NCBI GenBank assembly: GCA_016704485.1
Contig: JADJAA010000003.1
Span: 62,001-126,000, forward strand
Length of the DNA stretch: 64,000 nt
Source of the DNA: Flavobacteriales bacterium
Lineage (GTDB): Bacteria > Bacteroidota > Bacteroidia > Flavobacteriales_F > PHOS-HE28
Direction: 5' to 3'
The position numbers and the translations under genes are program-made. Shown piece by piece: positions 54,896 through 63,688 of the stretch (positions are counted from its first letter, which is position 1; every line of letters starts with the position of its first letter). Below the pieces are notes generated by a model. It was given only the letters and a program-made list of their open reading frames with translations. It was not told the DNA's origin and did no database searches.

Positions 54896-55774
54896 ATGAC
54901 CTACAGACCTATTGAAAGAGTGATCGCACCCGGCCAACCTCATTTTGTTGGCGACGGTTTCCGCGTTCACAACTTCATTCCACACGGAGCGTCAGTTTCC
55001 ATGGAACGCATGAGCCCGTTCATCATGTTGGATTACAACTCGAAGTGGCAAGTACCTGCTGCTAACAGTCCTCGCGGCGTTGGTGTGCATCCGCATCGTG
55101 GGTTCGAAACCGTTACGATCGCCTACAAAGGAAAAGTTGCGCACCACGACAGCAGCGGAGGCGGAGGCGTGATCAGTGAAGGCGATGTACAATGGATGAC
55201 GGCCGCTTCCGGTGTGCTGCATAAAGAGTATCATGAAGAGGAATTCAGCAAACATGGTGGCATTTTCCAGATGGTGCAGCTCTGGGTGAACCTACCGAGC
55301 AAGGACAAAATGTCCACGCCGAAGTACCAAGCGATCGCACACGAAAAAATGGCACAACATCAACTACCGGACGGCAGTGGAGCGATCGAAGTGATCGCGG
55401 GTAATTACAACGGTACCCAAGGACCAGCGACAACGTTCACCCCAGTGCACATGTATAATGCACGCTTGAGCGCAGGTGGAACGGCGGACTTTGAGTTCCC
55501 GTCGAATTACAACACATCGCTTTTAGTGGTGGAAGGCGCAATCCGGGTGAATGGCACCGAAAACGTGCCAACCGATCATTTTGTACTGCTTGCGAATGAA
55601 GCAGGAACCATCACCATTGAAGCAACCGGACCAGCAGTAGTACTTGTGCTTAGCGGGGAGCCGATCAATGAACCCATTGCTGCACATGGCCCGTTCGTGA
55701 TGAACACGCAAGACGAGATCAGGCAAGCCATGCACGACTTTAACCAAGGCAAGTTCGGCTATTTGGAGGATTGA
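54896..55774 (+). CDS. Pirin family protein
   Basis: 292 residues from the ATG at 54896; an open extension back to 54779 overlaps the regulator gene. Bicupin with metal ligands in GVGVHPHRGFET (two His) and GVLHKEYHEE (His, Glu). Pirins bind Fe or another metal; some degrade quercetin, others bind transcription or metabolic enzymes. The upstream Crp/Fnr gene suggests a stress-linked role or control. Cytoplasmic. Confidence 0.92.
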   Translation: MTYRPIERVIAPGQPHFVGDGFRVHNFIPHGASVSMERMSPFIMLDYNSKWQVPAANSPRGVGVHPHRGFETVTIAYKGKVAHHDSSGGGGVISEGDVQWMTAASGVLHKEYHEEEFSKHGGIFQMVQLWVNLPSKDKMSTPKYQAIAHEKMAQHQLPDGSGAIEVIAGNYNGTQGPATTFTPVHMYNARLSAGGTADFEFPSNYNTSLLVVEGAIRVNGTENVPTDHFVLLANEAGTITIEATGPAVVLVLSGEPINEPIAAHGPFVMNTQDEIRQAMHDFNQGKFGYLED

Positions 55775-55917
55775 ATAGCTGCCTTCCAATGCCTCCTTTA
55801 GTTATGTTCAGCTTTGGGACCGACCATGGTGGTGAGCGTATGAAAAGCTCGTCCACCAAAGCAACCCTTTTTGGTTTTGATCCGTCTAAACATTAACCGA
55901 GAGGCACTTCCACTTTG

Positions 55918-57147
55918 ATGCGCACTTACTTCACGCTGATCGCCGCGTTGGTAATTACTCCGATAATGTTTGCGCAGCTAACGGACAAACTCTTTTTCAT
56001 CCGAAACCCCTCACCGGGGGTTTTCTGGTTCAGTTCGATAGGCATCGGCACTGGAGTTATTGATGATATTGAATTGGCACCCATTGTTACTGTGGGAGAT
56101 ACCTACAGCTCGTGTGTTAATGTTACCGCTGAACAATTCTATTTGTGTAACGGGATCCAGATCTTCGGTTTCGATGCGAACGGCATGCTGCCAATGACCA
56201 CGACAACACTTCCACTGCCACCCAGCTCTGTTTTCGTTCAAGTGGTTGTGGACCCATGTGATGGAATGTTCTATGGCGTCCTGAAGGAATACGCGAATGG
56301 CGTTATCATCGGCGTTTCAATTGTGAGCTACGATCCATTGTCGAACAACGTAACATCGATACTTCCGTTACCACTTCTGCAGTGGGTACCAACAGCTCCA
56401 AGTGCTGAGTACGACCCTTCAACTGGCGTCTATATCATCTCAGCCGACCTCATCGGCGATGGGAGTTATGGGTTGGCCTGCCTGGATGTACACTCTGGCG
56501 AAGTACTTAGTGCGGATAGTATGGTAGGTATTCCTGGTGAGTCATTCGGGCATTGGGCGCTTGGTTGCCGATCCTCTGAAGGGCCACTTCTCTACGGCAC
56601 CTCCATTGACCATAATGCGCAATTGAAATACTTGGGCGTCTGCCAAGCGTTCGACCCTGTGGTCTCTCACATTTCGGAGAGCGGCACACCCAGCGGCTTC
56701 TGGAAACCTTATTGGGGTGGCTCATGTGTTGACCAAGGCAACAACGTGTTCTATTGGGCAGGGGCAGGCGGAATCATTATCGGAGCATCGCTGGATGACG
56801 GCTCCTACGTTTACAATGCTAGCGTGACCAGCGGGGAACTTATGTTCCTCGAGCACTTCAGCACCTGTGAATGCAACACAACCGTTTCAACGAACGACAG
56901 CCAGAACAATACCAGTGCTCCACAAATAACCTGCACTGGAGACATGTTACACGTAACACAAGCACCAGTGGGAACATCGCTCTATGTGATCGACGCATCG
57001 GGTCGCGTGGTGCAGCGAATTCAGTGTATCTCTAGTGATATCAATATACAATTAGCAGACCTGAAAGAAGGTTCTTATGTGATTCAGGGCCAACCTTTGG
57101 AGGACGGTGATTCCCATATCCTAGGGCGGATCGTGATCGTTCGATGA
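55918..57147 (+). CDS. T9SS-type secreted protein, propeller-like
   Basis: 409 residues from the ATG at 55918 (a TTG directly precedes it). Signal peptide ends at IMFAQ (about 19). The body (about 25-320) has D-x-x-(S/T)-G turns and aromatic strands (GVFWFSSIGIGTGVIDDIEL, GHWALGCRSSEGPLLYGTS, GNNVFYWAGAGGIIIGASLDD) in a possible beta-propeller. The C-terminal strand set (ITCTGDMLHVTQ to GSYVIQG...GRIVIVR) resembles a sorting domain, but the YPNP start is missing, so the call is less certain. It ends before a hairpin shared with the convergent gene. Confidence 0.7.
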   Translation: MRTYFTLIAALVITPIMFAQLTDKLFFIRNPSPGVFWFSSIGIGTGVIDDIELAPIVTVGDTYSSCVNVTAEQFYLCNGIQIFGFDANGMLPMTTTTLPLPPSSVFVQVVVDPCDGMFYGVLKEYANGVIIGVSIVSYDPLSNNVTSILPLPLLQWVPTAPSAEYDPSTGVYIISADLIGDGSYGLACLDVHSGEVLSADSMVGIPGESFGHWALGCRSSEGPLLYGTSIDHNAQLKYLGVCQAFDPVVSHISESGTPSGFWKPYWGGSCVDQGNNVFYWAGAGGIIIGASLDDGSYVYNASVTSGELMFLEHFSTCECNTTVSTNDSQNNTSAPQITCTGDMLHVTQAPVGTSLYVIDASGRVVQRIQCISSDINIQLADLKEGSYVIQGQPLEDGDSHILGRIVIVR

Positions 57148-57284
57148 TCAGTGAACATGATCCGATCAGCGCTATGCGAAGAATTGAATCAGGGTGAAGG
57201 TGCTCTTTGCACCGCACGAATATCGAAAGCACAATAAGTTGCAGCGAGCTGGTTCGTTCGGATAACCGGAGAAGGATCCAATAC

Positions 57285-57318
57285 CAGTACGGCGAAACCT
57301 GAGGGTCTCGCCGTACTG
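57285..57318. terminator. Hairpin terminator between convergent secreted-protein genes
   Basis: Perfect 11-base stem CAGTACGGCGA/TCGCCGTACTG with an inner ACC/GGT stem and TGAG loop. It lies between the plus-strand end at 57147 and the minus-strand end at 57348, so it can act in both directions; the T-run is short. Confidence 0.65.
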
Positions 57319-57347
57319 ATCTTGATCAGATCTAGATCTCTGCTCGT

Positions 57348-60311
57348 CTATTCTACAACGATCCGCTTCACCACATTCAGCGAACCGCTTCCAACTTTTA
57401 CCATGTACACTCCTGCGCTCACGTAGGACATGTCCAGCATTTTGGAATACACACCAGCGTTGTTCGCCAACGAGTAATACGCCAACAGTTTGCCCTTCGT
57501 ATCATAAATGGAGACCGGCAGTTTCTCGTTCGATGCCGCAGTTGTGTAAGTAAGCATAAAGCGGCCACCATCCATTTGCTGAATGGACAAGTTCGCATCA
57601 TTGGCAAGATCGGAACCTACACCAACTATGCCTGTAACGTTCGCAGTGTAATCGTTCGTGCGGCCATAGGTCATGTCATCACAAGCGATTGACACATTGT
57701 TGCCATCCGTACCACGAACGCGCATGAGGTGCATGCCTTGTGTTACGCCTGCAACGGTTGCAAAATTCACCGTGAATGGGAAATTGGTATCTGCATTGGC
57801 AACAGAGCCAGTGGCTATCCGTTCACTGGTCTCAAATTGGTAGTTATCGTTGAAGTCGATCCAGATCGCGAAATCAGAATCGTCATATCCCACTTCCAAC
57901 GAAGACACGAACGGGTTGTTCGCCATAACAAAGTTGAAGACGATGTTGGGCTCGTAGCTGTATCCCGGAGGCGCAGTTCCACAAGTAGGTTCGAGATCCT
58001 GATCGGCGAGTTGGAGTTGCGTCACACCATCATTGAATCCTGCACAATCCGAAGTAGGTTGGCAGATGTTATTCTCCACAACCTTCGTGAAGTCGTCATT
58101 GCTCGTATCTCCATCACCAACGATCTCTGTTCCTGCAACAATACTATACGAACCGAGTGCAGAGAGATCTACTGTGGCAGTAAAGGTGTATGTGGCAGAT
58201 GCCCCGGAGGCTATGGACCCGGCATAGGTCTCTTGCACAGGAGTTCCTGCATTTACAGTATAATAGACCGGAACCGAAGTTTGCGTAGCGCTACCGAAGT
58301 TCGTGATCTCCACGGTAATGTCCTCTGTGGCCGTTAAGCCGGATCCCGTTGATGGGCTTGTGATCGCTGTTACCCCGCAATCAGCGCCTAATAGATGTGT
58401 TACGTTCTGACTGGTCGTATCATTCCCGTTGAATTGGTCCGCAGCATACGTGGTGTATGATCGCAAAGCATACGTCTGCCCAACGATCGAAAGATCTGCT
58501 GTTGTAGCGAATGTGTGCTGCGCAGATACGGAAGATGCAAGCGTACCAACAAACGGTTCAGTTACTACCGCGCCTCCATCCATCTGATAGGAGATATCGA
58601 AACCCGTAGCGGACGATTGGCCGTAATTGAACACCGTCACGGTCACTTGTTCTGCGTTCGTCAACGCACCGTCCGTTGGGGTATCGATGGTGACCACGCC
58701 AACATCATCGGTGAAGTTCGAAGCGATCTGGAATACACCGACCACATCAGCGCCACTACCATTATGAATGTATTCGGTAGTGTACCAGAACTCCTTATTG
58801 TTCACGGGATCGACATCGATCTTGCCATAGTCACCAAAACGGTTACCGCTGATGTTGCCCGTTCCTGCTGAGATCAATTCTTCAGCAACGGTCATGGTTC
58901 CAGACGGATCATTCGCGAAGCGACCGGTATAATATGAACTCACACGGTAGTTGGTCGGAGATGGCGTGGTAGGACCCGCCATGCTCGTATACCCCATGCC
59001 GATGTTGCCGTATTGGTCCATCGCGAGGCTTGCGCACCATGCATGTTTTCCATTCTCAGCGGTATACGTTCCTTCCTGCTCAATTGCCCATGGTGCATTA
59101 TCAGCAGGTTGGCGCAGCTCATACCAACGAACGGCGGCCAGTTCACCTGTTGTTGCATCAGCATCAACAACAAAATTGAAGAGGGCTGAATTATGACCAG
59201 AGAATTTGCGGAATTGAGCTTGGTTCATGATCGTTGCTTGTAACGCATCGATATTCCCACCACCACCAGGTTGTGCCAAATTCGAGAAACTACCGCCATC
59301 GAAAACAGAGATGAAAGGTGTGGCCGCCAATTGAGTTGCCGCCGAAACTGTTGAGTTGGCCGGTGTCGCCCAATCCACATCGATCGTCCAGAGCTTGATG
59401 TGATCGAAGCTTACACCTCCCCACGCATCATCTTGTAAATAAATCGCAGTTGCACCTCCTGCAGCAGGCATAACATCATCGGTAACGTTCAGCACCTGCG
59501 GACTTTGGAACCCGCTTGTGACCATACCCGGAAGGTTAAAGCTTTGGATACCAGGCGTTGCTGCCCCGGCAAGCATGGCCGTACGCTCCAGTGCCCAAAC
59601 CTTATTGTTGGAACCGGTATTGTCCGTTATGTAATAGCCATCGCTCCAAACCGAAAGCTTTTGATAGTCGCTTATCTGACTCACCGAATAGACATTCCAT
59701 GCAGAAGTGACCGGGTCAGGTCCTTGTGAAACTGCCACCTCGGCACCGGTGCTGAAGAAGAGGTATGTAATGACCCAACGGTCCGCAGCCGCATCATAGG
59801 ATACAGTGAGATCGCAACACCCTCCGGAGGAAAAGATGTTGTTCACATTCAGCCCTGCGGTAAGCGCATTTCCGTCCTTGTCATAGATAATGAAACCCGT
59901 ATTGTATACGATAAATACGTGGTTGAGGCCAACTGCCAGATCAGGGTCCGATGGCGGTGAAACATTGTTGTTCACATCGAAAACAAGGGAAGGTGCTCTG
60001 CTCTGAATTCGTCCTTTTAGACGATGTTGTTCGGTGGCCAGAACATCGTTCTCGGTTTGCCTGTCCTTACCCGGAACAACAAGATTCTTGGATGCCCTAC
60101 CGTCGTTCGGAGCCTCGGTCAATGGTATTGCCGGGTTCAAGGAAGACCGCTCAGAGAGTGGTGCCTCAACGCGCAACTTGGTTATCACCCCGGTGTAGGT
60201 TGCGGGACCAGCAACGTTCGGAGAAGCATTATTTGTTGATCCTTGGGCATGAATTCCGGTGCTTATCAAAGTTAGAAGAGCAATGGAAACTAGTGTAAAG
60301 GTTGAGCGCAT
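57348..60311 (-). CDS. Large T9SS protein with propeller-like, CARDB-like and GEVED domains
   Basis: 987 residues; signal peptide ends at GIHAQ (about 23). Residues about 110-520 look like a sialidase-type propeller (DPDLAVGLNHVFIVYNTGFIIYD, LTVSYDAAADRWVITYLFF). Two CARDB-like beta domains follow (about 545-655 and 657-765), with matching blocks VTVFNYGQSSATGFDISY and VEITNFGSATQTSVPVYY. A GEVED-type domain lies at about 770-900 (YDDSDFAIWIDFNDNYQFETSERI). The sorting region at the end (about 905-987) lacks a YPNP and ends GVYMVKVGSGSLNVVKRIVVE. No enzyme motif was found. Single gene; divergent from the lipoprotein at 60.5 kb. Confidence 0.8.
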   Translation of the reverse strand: MRSTFTLVSIALLTLISTGIHAQGSTNNASPNVAGPATYTGVITKLRVEAPLSERSSLNPAIPLTEAPNDGRASKNLVVPGKDRQTENDVLATEQHRLKGRIQSRAPSLVFDVNNNVSPPSDPDLAVGLNHVFIVYNTGFIIYDKDGNALTAGLNVNNIFSSGGCCDLTVSYDAAADRWVITYLFFSTGAEVAVSQGPDPVTSAWNVYSVSQISDYQKLSVWSDGYYITDNTGSNNKVWALERTAMLAGAATPGIQSFNLPGMVTSGFQSPQVLNVTDDVMPAAGGATAIYLQDDAWGGVSFDHIKLWTIDVDWATPANSTVSAATQLAATPFISVFDGGSFSNLAQPGGGGNIDALQATIMNQAQFRKFSGHNSALFNFVVDADATTGELAAVRWYELRQPADNAPWAIEQEGTYTAENGKHAWCASLAMDQYGNIGMGYTSMAGPTTPSPTNYRVSSYYTGRFANDPSGTMTVAEELISAGTGNISGNRFGDYGKIDVDPVNNKEFWYTTEYIHNGSGADVVGVFQIASNFTDDVGVVTIDTPTDGALTNAEQVTVTVFNYGQSSATGFDISYQMDGGAVVTEPFVGTLASSVSAQHTFATTADLSIVGQTYALRSYTTYAADQFNGNDTTSQNVTHLLGADCGVTAITSPSTGSGLTATEDITVEITNFGSATQTSVPVYYTVNAGTPVQETYAGSIASGASATYTFTATVDLSALGSYSIVAGTEIVGDGDTSNDDFTKVVENNICQPTSDCAGFNDGVTQLQLADQDLEPTCGTAPPGYSYEPNIVFNFVMANNPFVSSLEVGYDDSDFAIWIDFNDNYQFETSERIATGSVANADTNFPFTVNFATVAGVTQGMHLMRVRGTDGNNVSIACDDMTYGRTNDYTANVTGIVGVGSDLANDANLSIQQMDGGRFMLTYTTAASNEKLPVSIYDTKGKLLAYYSLANNAGVYSKMLDMSYVSAGVYMVKVGSGSLNVVKRIVVE

Positions 60312-60448
60312 TGAGGGTTATTTTGCGTGAATCTATAGAACTCTATCCCAATTAGAGGAATAATAATGGATCAATCTATGGATCCCGAAATGTTGACCAC
60401 TTACAACCGATCAATTTCGCGCATGGTTTTCGGCTACATTGCACAGCA

Positions 60449-60469
60449 ATTCCTTTGGCCAAAAGGAAT
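60449..60469. promoter_or_regulatory. Operator-like inverted repeat in a divergent promoter region
   Basis: Arms ATTCCTTT and AAAGGAAT with a 5-base GGCCA centre, in the 219-base region between a minus-strand T9SS gene and a plus-strand lipoprotein. It could be a protein-binding site or a short hairpin; no protein is assigned. Confidence 0.35.
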
Positions 60470-60530
60470 ACCATTCAATGCTTATGGCACGCTGGTTGCA
60501 TAGTGCAAAACACATATAAAGAACGCCGAA

Positions 60531-60872
60531 ATGAAAACGATACTGGCTATACTTACTTCACTCATTTTTGTGAGCTGCGCCCAGAAAAATTCAGCTCCCC
60601 TTGAAGTAGAGAAAGAAAAGGAAACTGCTCCAACGGAGATCCATGAGAAGAACCGTACGATCGGTGTAATACAACAGGCCATTACCAAAGAAGGTTGCGC
60701 TTGGACCATTCGCATCAAGGAAGTGGACTACTTGCTGGACCCCACAAATCTCGGAGAAGAATTCATGGTCAACGAGCTTCGTGTACGCTTTGATTACCTG
60801 CCATTACGCATGGTCAATCGATGCAAGGAAGCAAACCCCATCGAAGTGCTATCGATGGTAAAAATGAAATAG
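60531..60872 (+). CDS. Small putative lipoprotein
   Basis: 113 residues. A signal ending FVSC gives a lipobox-like LIFVSCAQ (Cys16), so lipidation is likely. The mature protein begins with an acidic and lysine-rich stretch (EVEKEKETAPTEIHEKN), then a compact beta-rich domain with two further cysteines (GCAWTIRIKEVDYLL, RMVNRCKEANP). I do not recognise a family. A standalone gene between divergent and codirectional secreted-protein genes. Confidence 0.75.
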   Translation: MKTILAILTSLIFVSCAQKNSAPLEVEKEKETAPTEIHEKNRTIGVIQQAITKEGCAWTIRIKEVDYLLDPTNLGEEFMVNELRVRFDYLPLRMVNRCKEANPIEVLSMVKMK

Positions 60873-61040
60873 AATTCCAGCTTCCTTTTTCTGGATGTTA
60901 CAGACGCTGGTCCTGTGCGTGCGGAGCTATATGTGGGTGTCACTTCTGTCTCCTAGGACTTGTCCTTTCCATACCTTCAGGCAGCACCTGTTCTACTTGC
61001 TGCGTCATAGTGCTGTATCGCCGATCTAATCCGAAAAGAG

Positions 61041-61838
61041 ATGAGAACAGTTATGCTCCCCGTTGCCTTTCTTATGATCAGTGCGCCGTTGCTTGCGCAA
61101 CTTACTGCCGGTGAGATACCCGCCGGAAGCATCGCTTACACTACGAACATTGACCTGAACCTCACCACGCAATTCACTTCCGATTCTGCTGATGTGGAAT
61201 TGGACTGTGACGACTTCGGGGATGTTCGCGCGCAACTATTTCGAGGTGCACCTGAGATCGATGCACCACACGTGGCCATGTTGCATTTCGTTGATAACGA
61301 TATCGAAGTCTGCACCGACCTTACCACAGGATTTCAACTGCGACCAAAGTTCTATAGCTTCAGTGAGGTGCTGGCATGTGTGGGCAACTTCGATTGGCTA
61401 ATGGGCGATCAACTTGTTCTTGGTGATCTGGGCGGATTCACGGGCATCGGGCCGACACGGATCGACAGTATGTACATCGCTTACCGCCGAGGAAATGAAA
61501 TGGGTTGGATCCTTCTGTCATTTGATCTTGAGTCCCCGGAAATAAGTTTGCAGATCCACCACGTATTACCCATCTGCCAAGGCCCCAATAGCATAGAGCA
61601 GTATGAAGCACCCACTCCGGTAAGCCTCTTTCCGAACCCTAGCAACGGCGGATCGATCCGTGTAGAAAGCCCCTATGCACTTATGAGCCTAGAATTCCTC
61701 GACCCAACCGGAAGGGTCATTGCACAATACAACGGCAACACGCGGACCATGGCTGCACCGGAACGATCCGGCACCTACTTCCTTCGGGCTACAGATACCA
61801 ACGGACTGCAAACGGTTACGCGCTTCGTACAGCAGTGA
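61041..61838 (+). CDS. T9SS type A sorting domain protein
   Basis: 265 residues. Signal peptide ends at LLAQ (about 20), with AAAAGAG directly before the ATG. The body (about 22-185) holds four cysteines and beta strands (FGDVRAQLFRG, MLHFVDNDIEVC, FDWLMGDQLVLGDLGG, MGWILLSFDLESPEISLQI) with no domain that I recognise. The sorting domain starts FPNPSNGGSI and ends GTYFLRATDTNGLQTVTRFVQQ. It is one of the shorter cargo proteins in the window. Confidence 0.85.
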   Translation: MRTVMLPVAFLMISAPLLAQLTAGEIPAGSIAYTTNIDLNLTTQFTSDSADVELDCDDFGDVRAQLFRGAPEIDAPHVAMLHFVDNDIEVCTDLTTGFQLRPKFYSFSEVLACVGNFDWLMGDQLVLGDLGGFTGIGPTRIDSMYIAYRRGNEMGWILLSFDLESPEISLQIHHVLPICQGPNSIEQYEAPTPVSLFPNPSNGGSIRVESPYALMSLEFLDPTGRVIAQYNGNTRTMAAPERSGTYFLRATDTNGLQTVTRFVQQ

Positions 61839-62209
61839 AAGTTCCGCCTTATTAGCAAAATAGACGTGTATGTCTTGCCGGTTGACACAACGATCTGCGT
61901 ATTGCTAGTCGGTTAGATTATCCATGAAAATGAATCCCGCCGAACGCTGATCATTCCGACGAGAGAAATCCTTCGTCAAGCAAATTCGCTTTAGTATCAA
62001 ACCTTGCATTGGCCATTCTCTAGGCAGATAAGATCAGGGTATCCCTTCGTCTAGATGCACATGATGCATATTAGGGCCTTAAGCCTCGACCCGAGGTGCT
62101 TATGCTTAGTACCGCTCCGAGCTAGGGCGCCTATATCGATCTACGGAATTCAATAATTAATAACGGTGTACTTAAGCCAAACGGAGCAGATGAGTTTGTC
62201 CGTTGCGAG
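61839..62209. other. 371-base intergenic region without a supported gene
   Basis: Between the convergent T9SS genes. It contains one imperfect hairpin near 62088-62115 (TAAGC/GCTTA outer and CCTCG/CGAGG inner arms), a possible terminator. No open reading frame with a plausible start or product, and no tRNA-like fold, was seen. Confidence 0.6.
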
Positions 62210-63583
62210 TTAATGAAAGATAAACACTTTCACAGGAACTCCATCCGATTTTCCTCGAATAATAATGGAATAAACGCCTGCCTCGAAGCTCCCTACATCA
62301 AGCACATAAGTAGGACCATTAACTGACCTTTCCAACACACTTCTTCCTTGCGCATCGAACAAAACAAGAGTAACCTCACCATGACCAATTCCTTCAATTT
62401 GTAACAAATCCTGCACAGGATTCGGATACACTTGAATTTCAGACATTGTTTGCTCTTGAACTGAAAGCAAATAACTATCCGAACTGATCGTACCACTTGT
62501 ATCACCACTAATAACAGAACCGACCAGCTGATAGACTTCACCTTGTGCGGCACAATTCCACGAATATTTATCAATCCCTTTTCCTTCAACATAGCTGACA
62601 TGATCCCATAAGTTACAATAAGGATAACTCTTAAGGTCGCATTCCTTACAATACCTCCCTAACGAATCAATTCGATGTTTTGCAACACAAATAAAATGTG
62701 GCGAACCCGGTGTGATCTGATGCTCGGACATGATCAATTCACCCGGATAGGATGATAAAAGGTCACGATATGGTAACTCGGTGATCGAGGTTTCCCACTG
62801 CATATTGTTCGACCCGGAGTAGTAATTTGTATTCGTGGATGAAGAAGTGGCGGGAGTGGTCGTCGTTATGGTCCAAACTGCCCAAGTATCGTAGAGCACG
62901 TCATCACCCGTATCCGTTCTGGAGATCATAGTATATTTTCTTCGTCTATACGTGCTGCCGTATGGATACCACCAGTTATAGTGAGCCCCGCCGCCCCCAA
63001 TAAACAATTCCATAATATCACCAGCTTGGAATGGATACATCTGATGAATATCCGGAACCAAAAAACCTACATCCGGCCCGTGAACGCCATATAACTCCAG
63101 ATCATTCATACGCATCATACCCCACTCGCGCGAGATCACCCACACATCACCATTCGTACATGTGATCGTCTTTTGTAGATCGATCAACCCGAATTGTACA
63201 AGTGTATCTACAGCCGTAACTTCCGCATTGATACTGGCAGCTGTATCCATGACCCATATACTCCCAAGATCAGCATACGGCAAGAACACTAAGGAATCCG
63301 GATCATGCAACAGCCAAACACTATCTCGCACGGTCGCTGAACGTTGTACGAATTGTGGCAGATCAGTGACTACAGAATCGGGAACGCACGTGTCACAGTA
63401 TTCCGCAATGCGATTAAACTGATGCTCGTAAAATTCTGCTCCAAGCGTATCGGTATGCGTAATAAAAACCTGAGCACTTACTGCACCCGTATCAGATGTG
63501 AAGTAATTATACTTCCAGCCCGGTTGGAAAAATGACCATTGCTGCGCCATTATCGATAATGGCATTACTAGAAGGAATCTCAA
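62210..63583 (-). CDS. T9SS type A sorting domain protein with TTG start
   Basis: 457 residues. The only useful start is a TTG at 63583, giving the short signal MRFLLVMPLSIMAQ; a stop lies in frame six codons upstream, and the ATG at codon 7 would lose most of the signal. The body (15-370) is rich in Asp, Thr and aromatics with a CDTC and a CKEC motif (about 63-66 and 322-325), unknown fold. The sorting domain begins YPNPVQDLLQI and ends GVYSIIIRGKSDGVPVKVFIFH. It lies close to a broken transposase. Confidence 0.75.
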   Translation of the reverse strand: MRFLLVMPLSIMAQQWSFFQPGWKYNYFTSDTGAVSAQVFITHTDTLGAEFYEHQFNRIAEYCDTCVPDSVVTDLPQFVQRSATVRDSVWLLHDPDSLVFLPYADLGSIWVMDTAASINAEVTAVDTLVQFGLIDLQKTITCTNGDVWVISREWGMMRMNDLELYGVHGPDVGFLVPDIHQMYPFQAGDIMELFIGGGGAHYNWWYPYGSTYRRRKYTMISRTDTGDDVLYDTWAVWTITTTTPATSSSTNTNYYSGSNNMQWETSITELPYRDLLSSYPGELIMSEHQITPGSPHFICVAKHRIDSLGRYCKECDLKSYPYCNLWDHVSYVEGKGIDKYSWNCAAQGEVYQLVGSVISGDTSGTISSDSYLLSVQEQTMSEIQVYPNPVQDLLQIEGIGHGEVTLVLFDAQGRSVLERSVNGPTYVLDVGSFEAGVYSIIIRGKSDGVPVKVFIFH

Positions 63584-63688
63584 AAATAAGCATTGCCTAA
63601 GTTATCTATGAACACTGGGCTTTGATCAACTTTTTAATGTTCCAGTTGATCTTCTTCTTTGGCGCAATGTACTTCGCTAAGAAAAGCG

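Noticed and set aside
57729..58337. 202-codon plus-strand open frame
   Set aside because: Shadow of the minus-strand T9SS gene; no recognisable motif and cysteine/arginine-rich composition.
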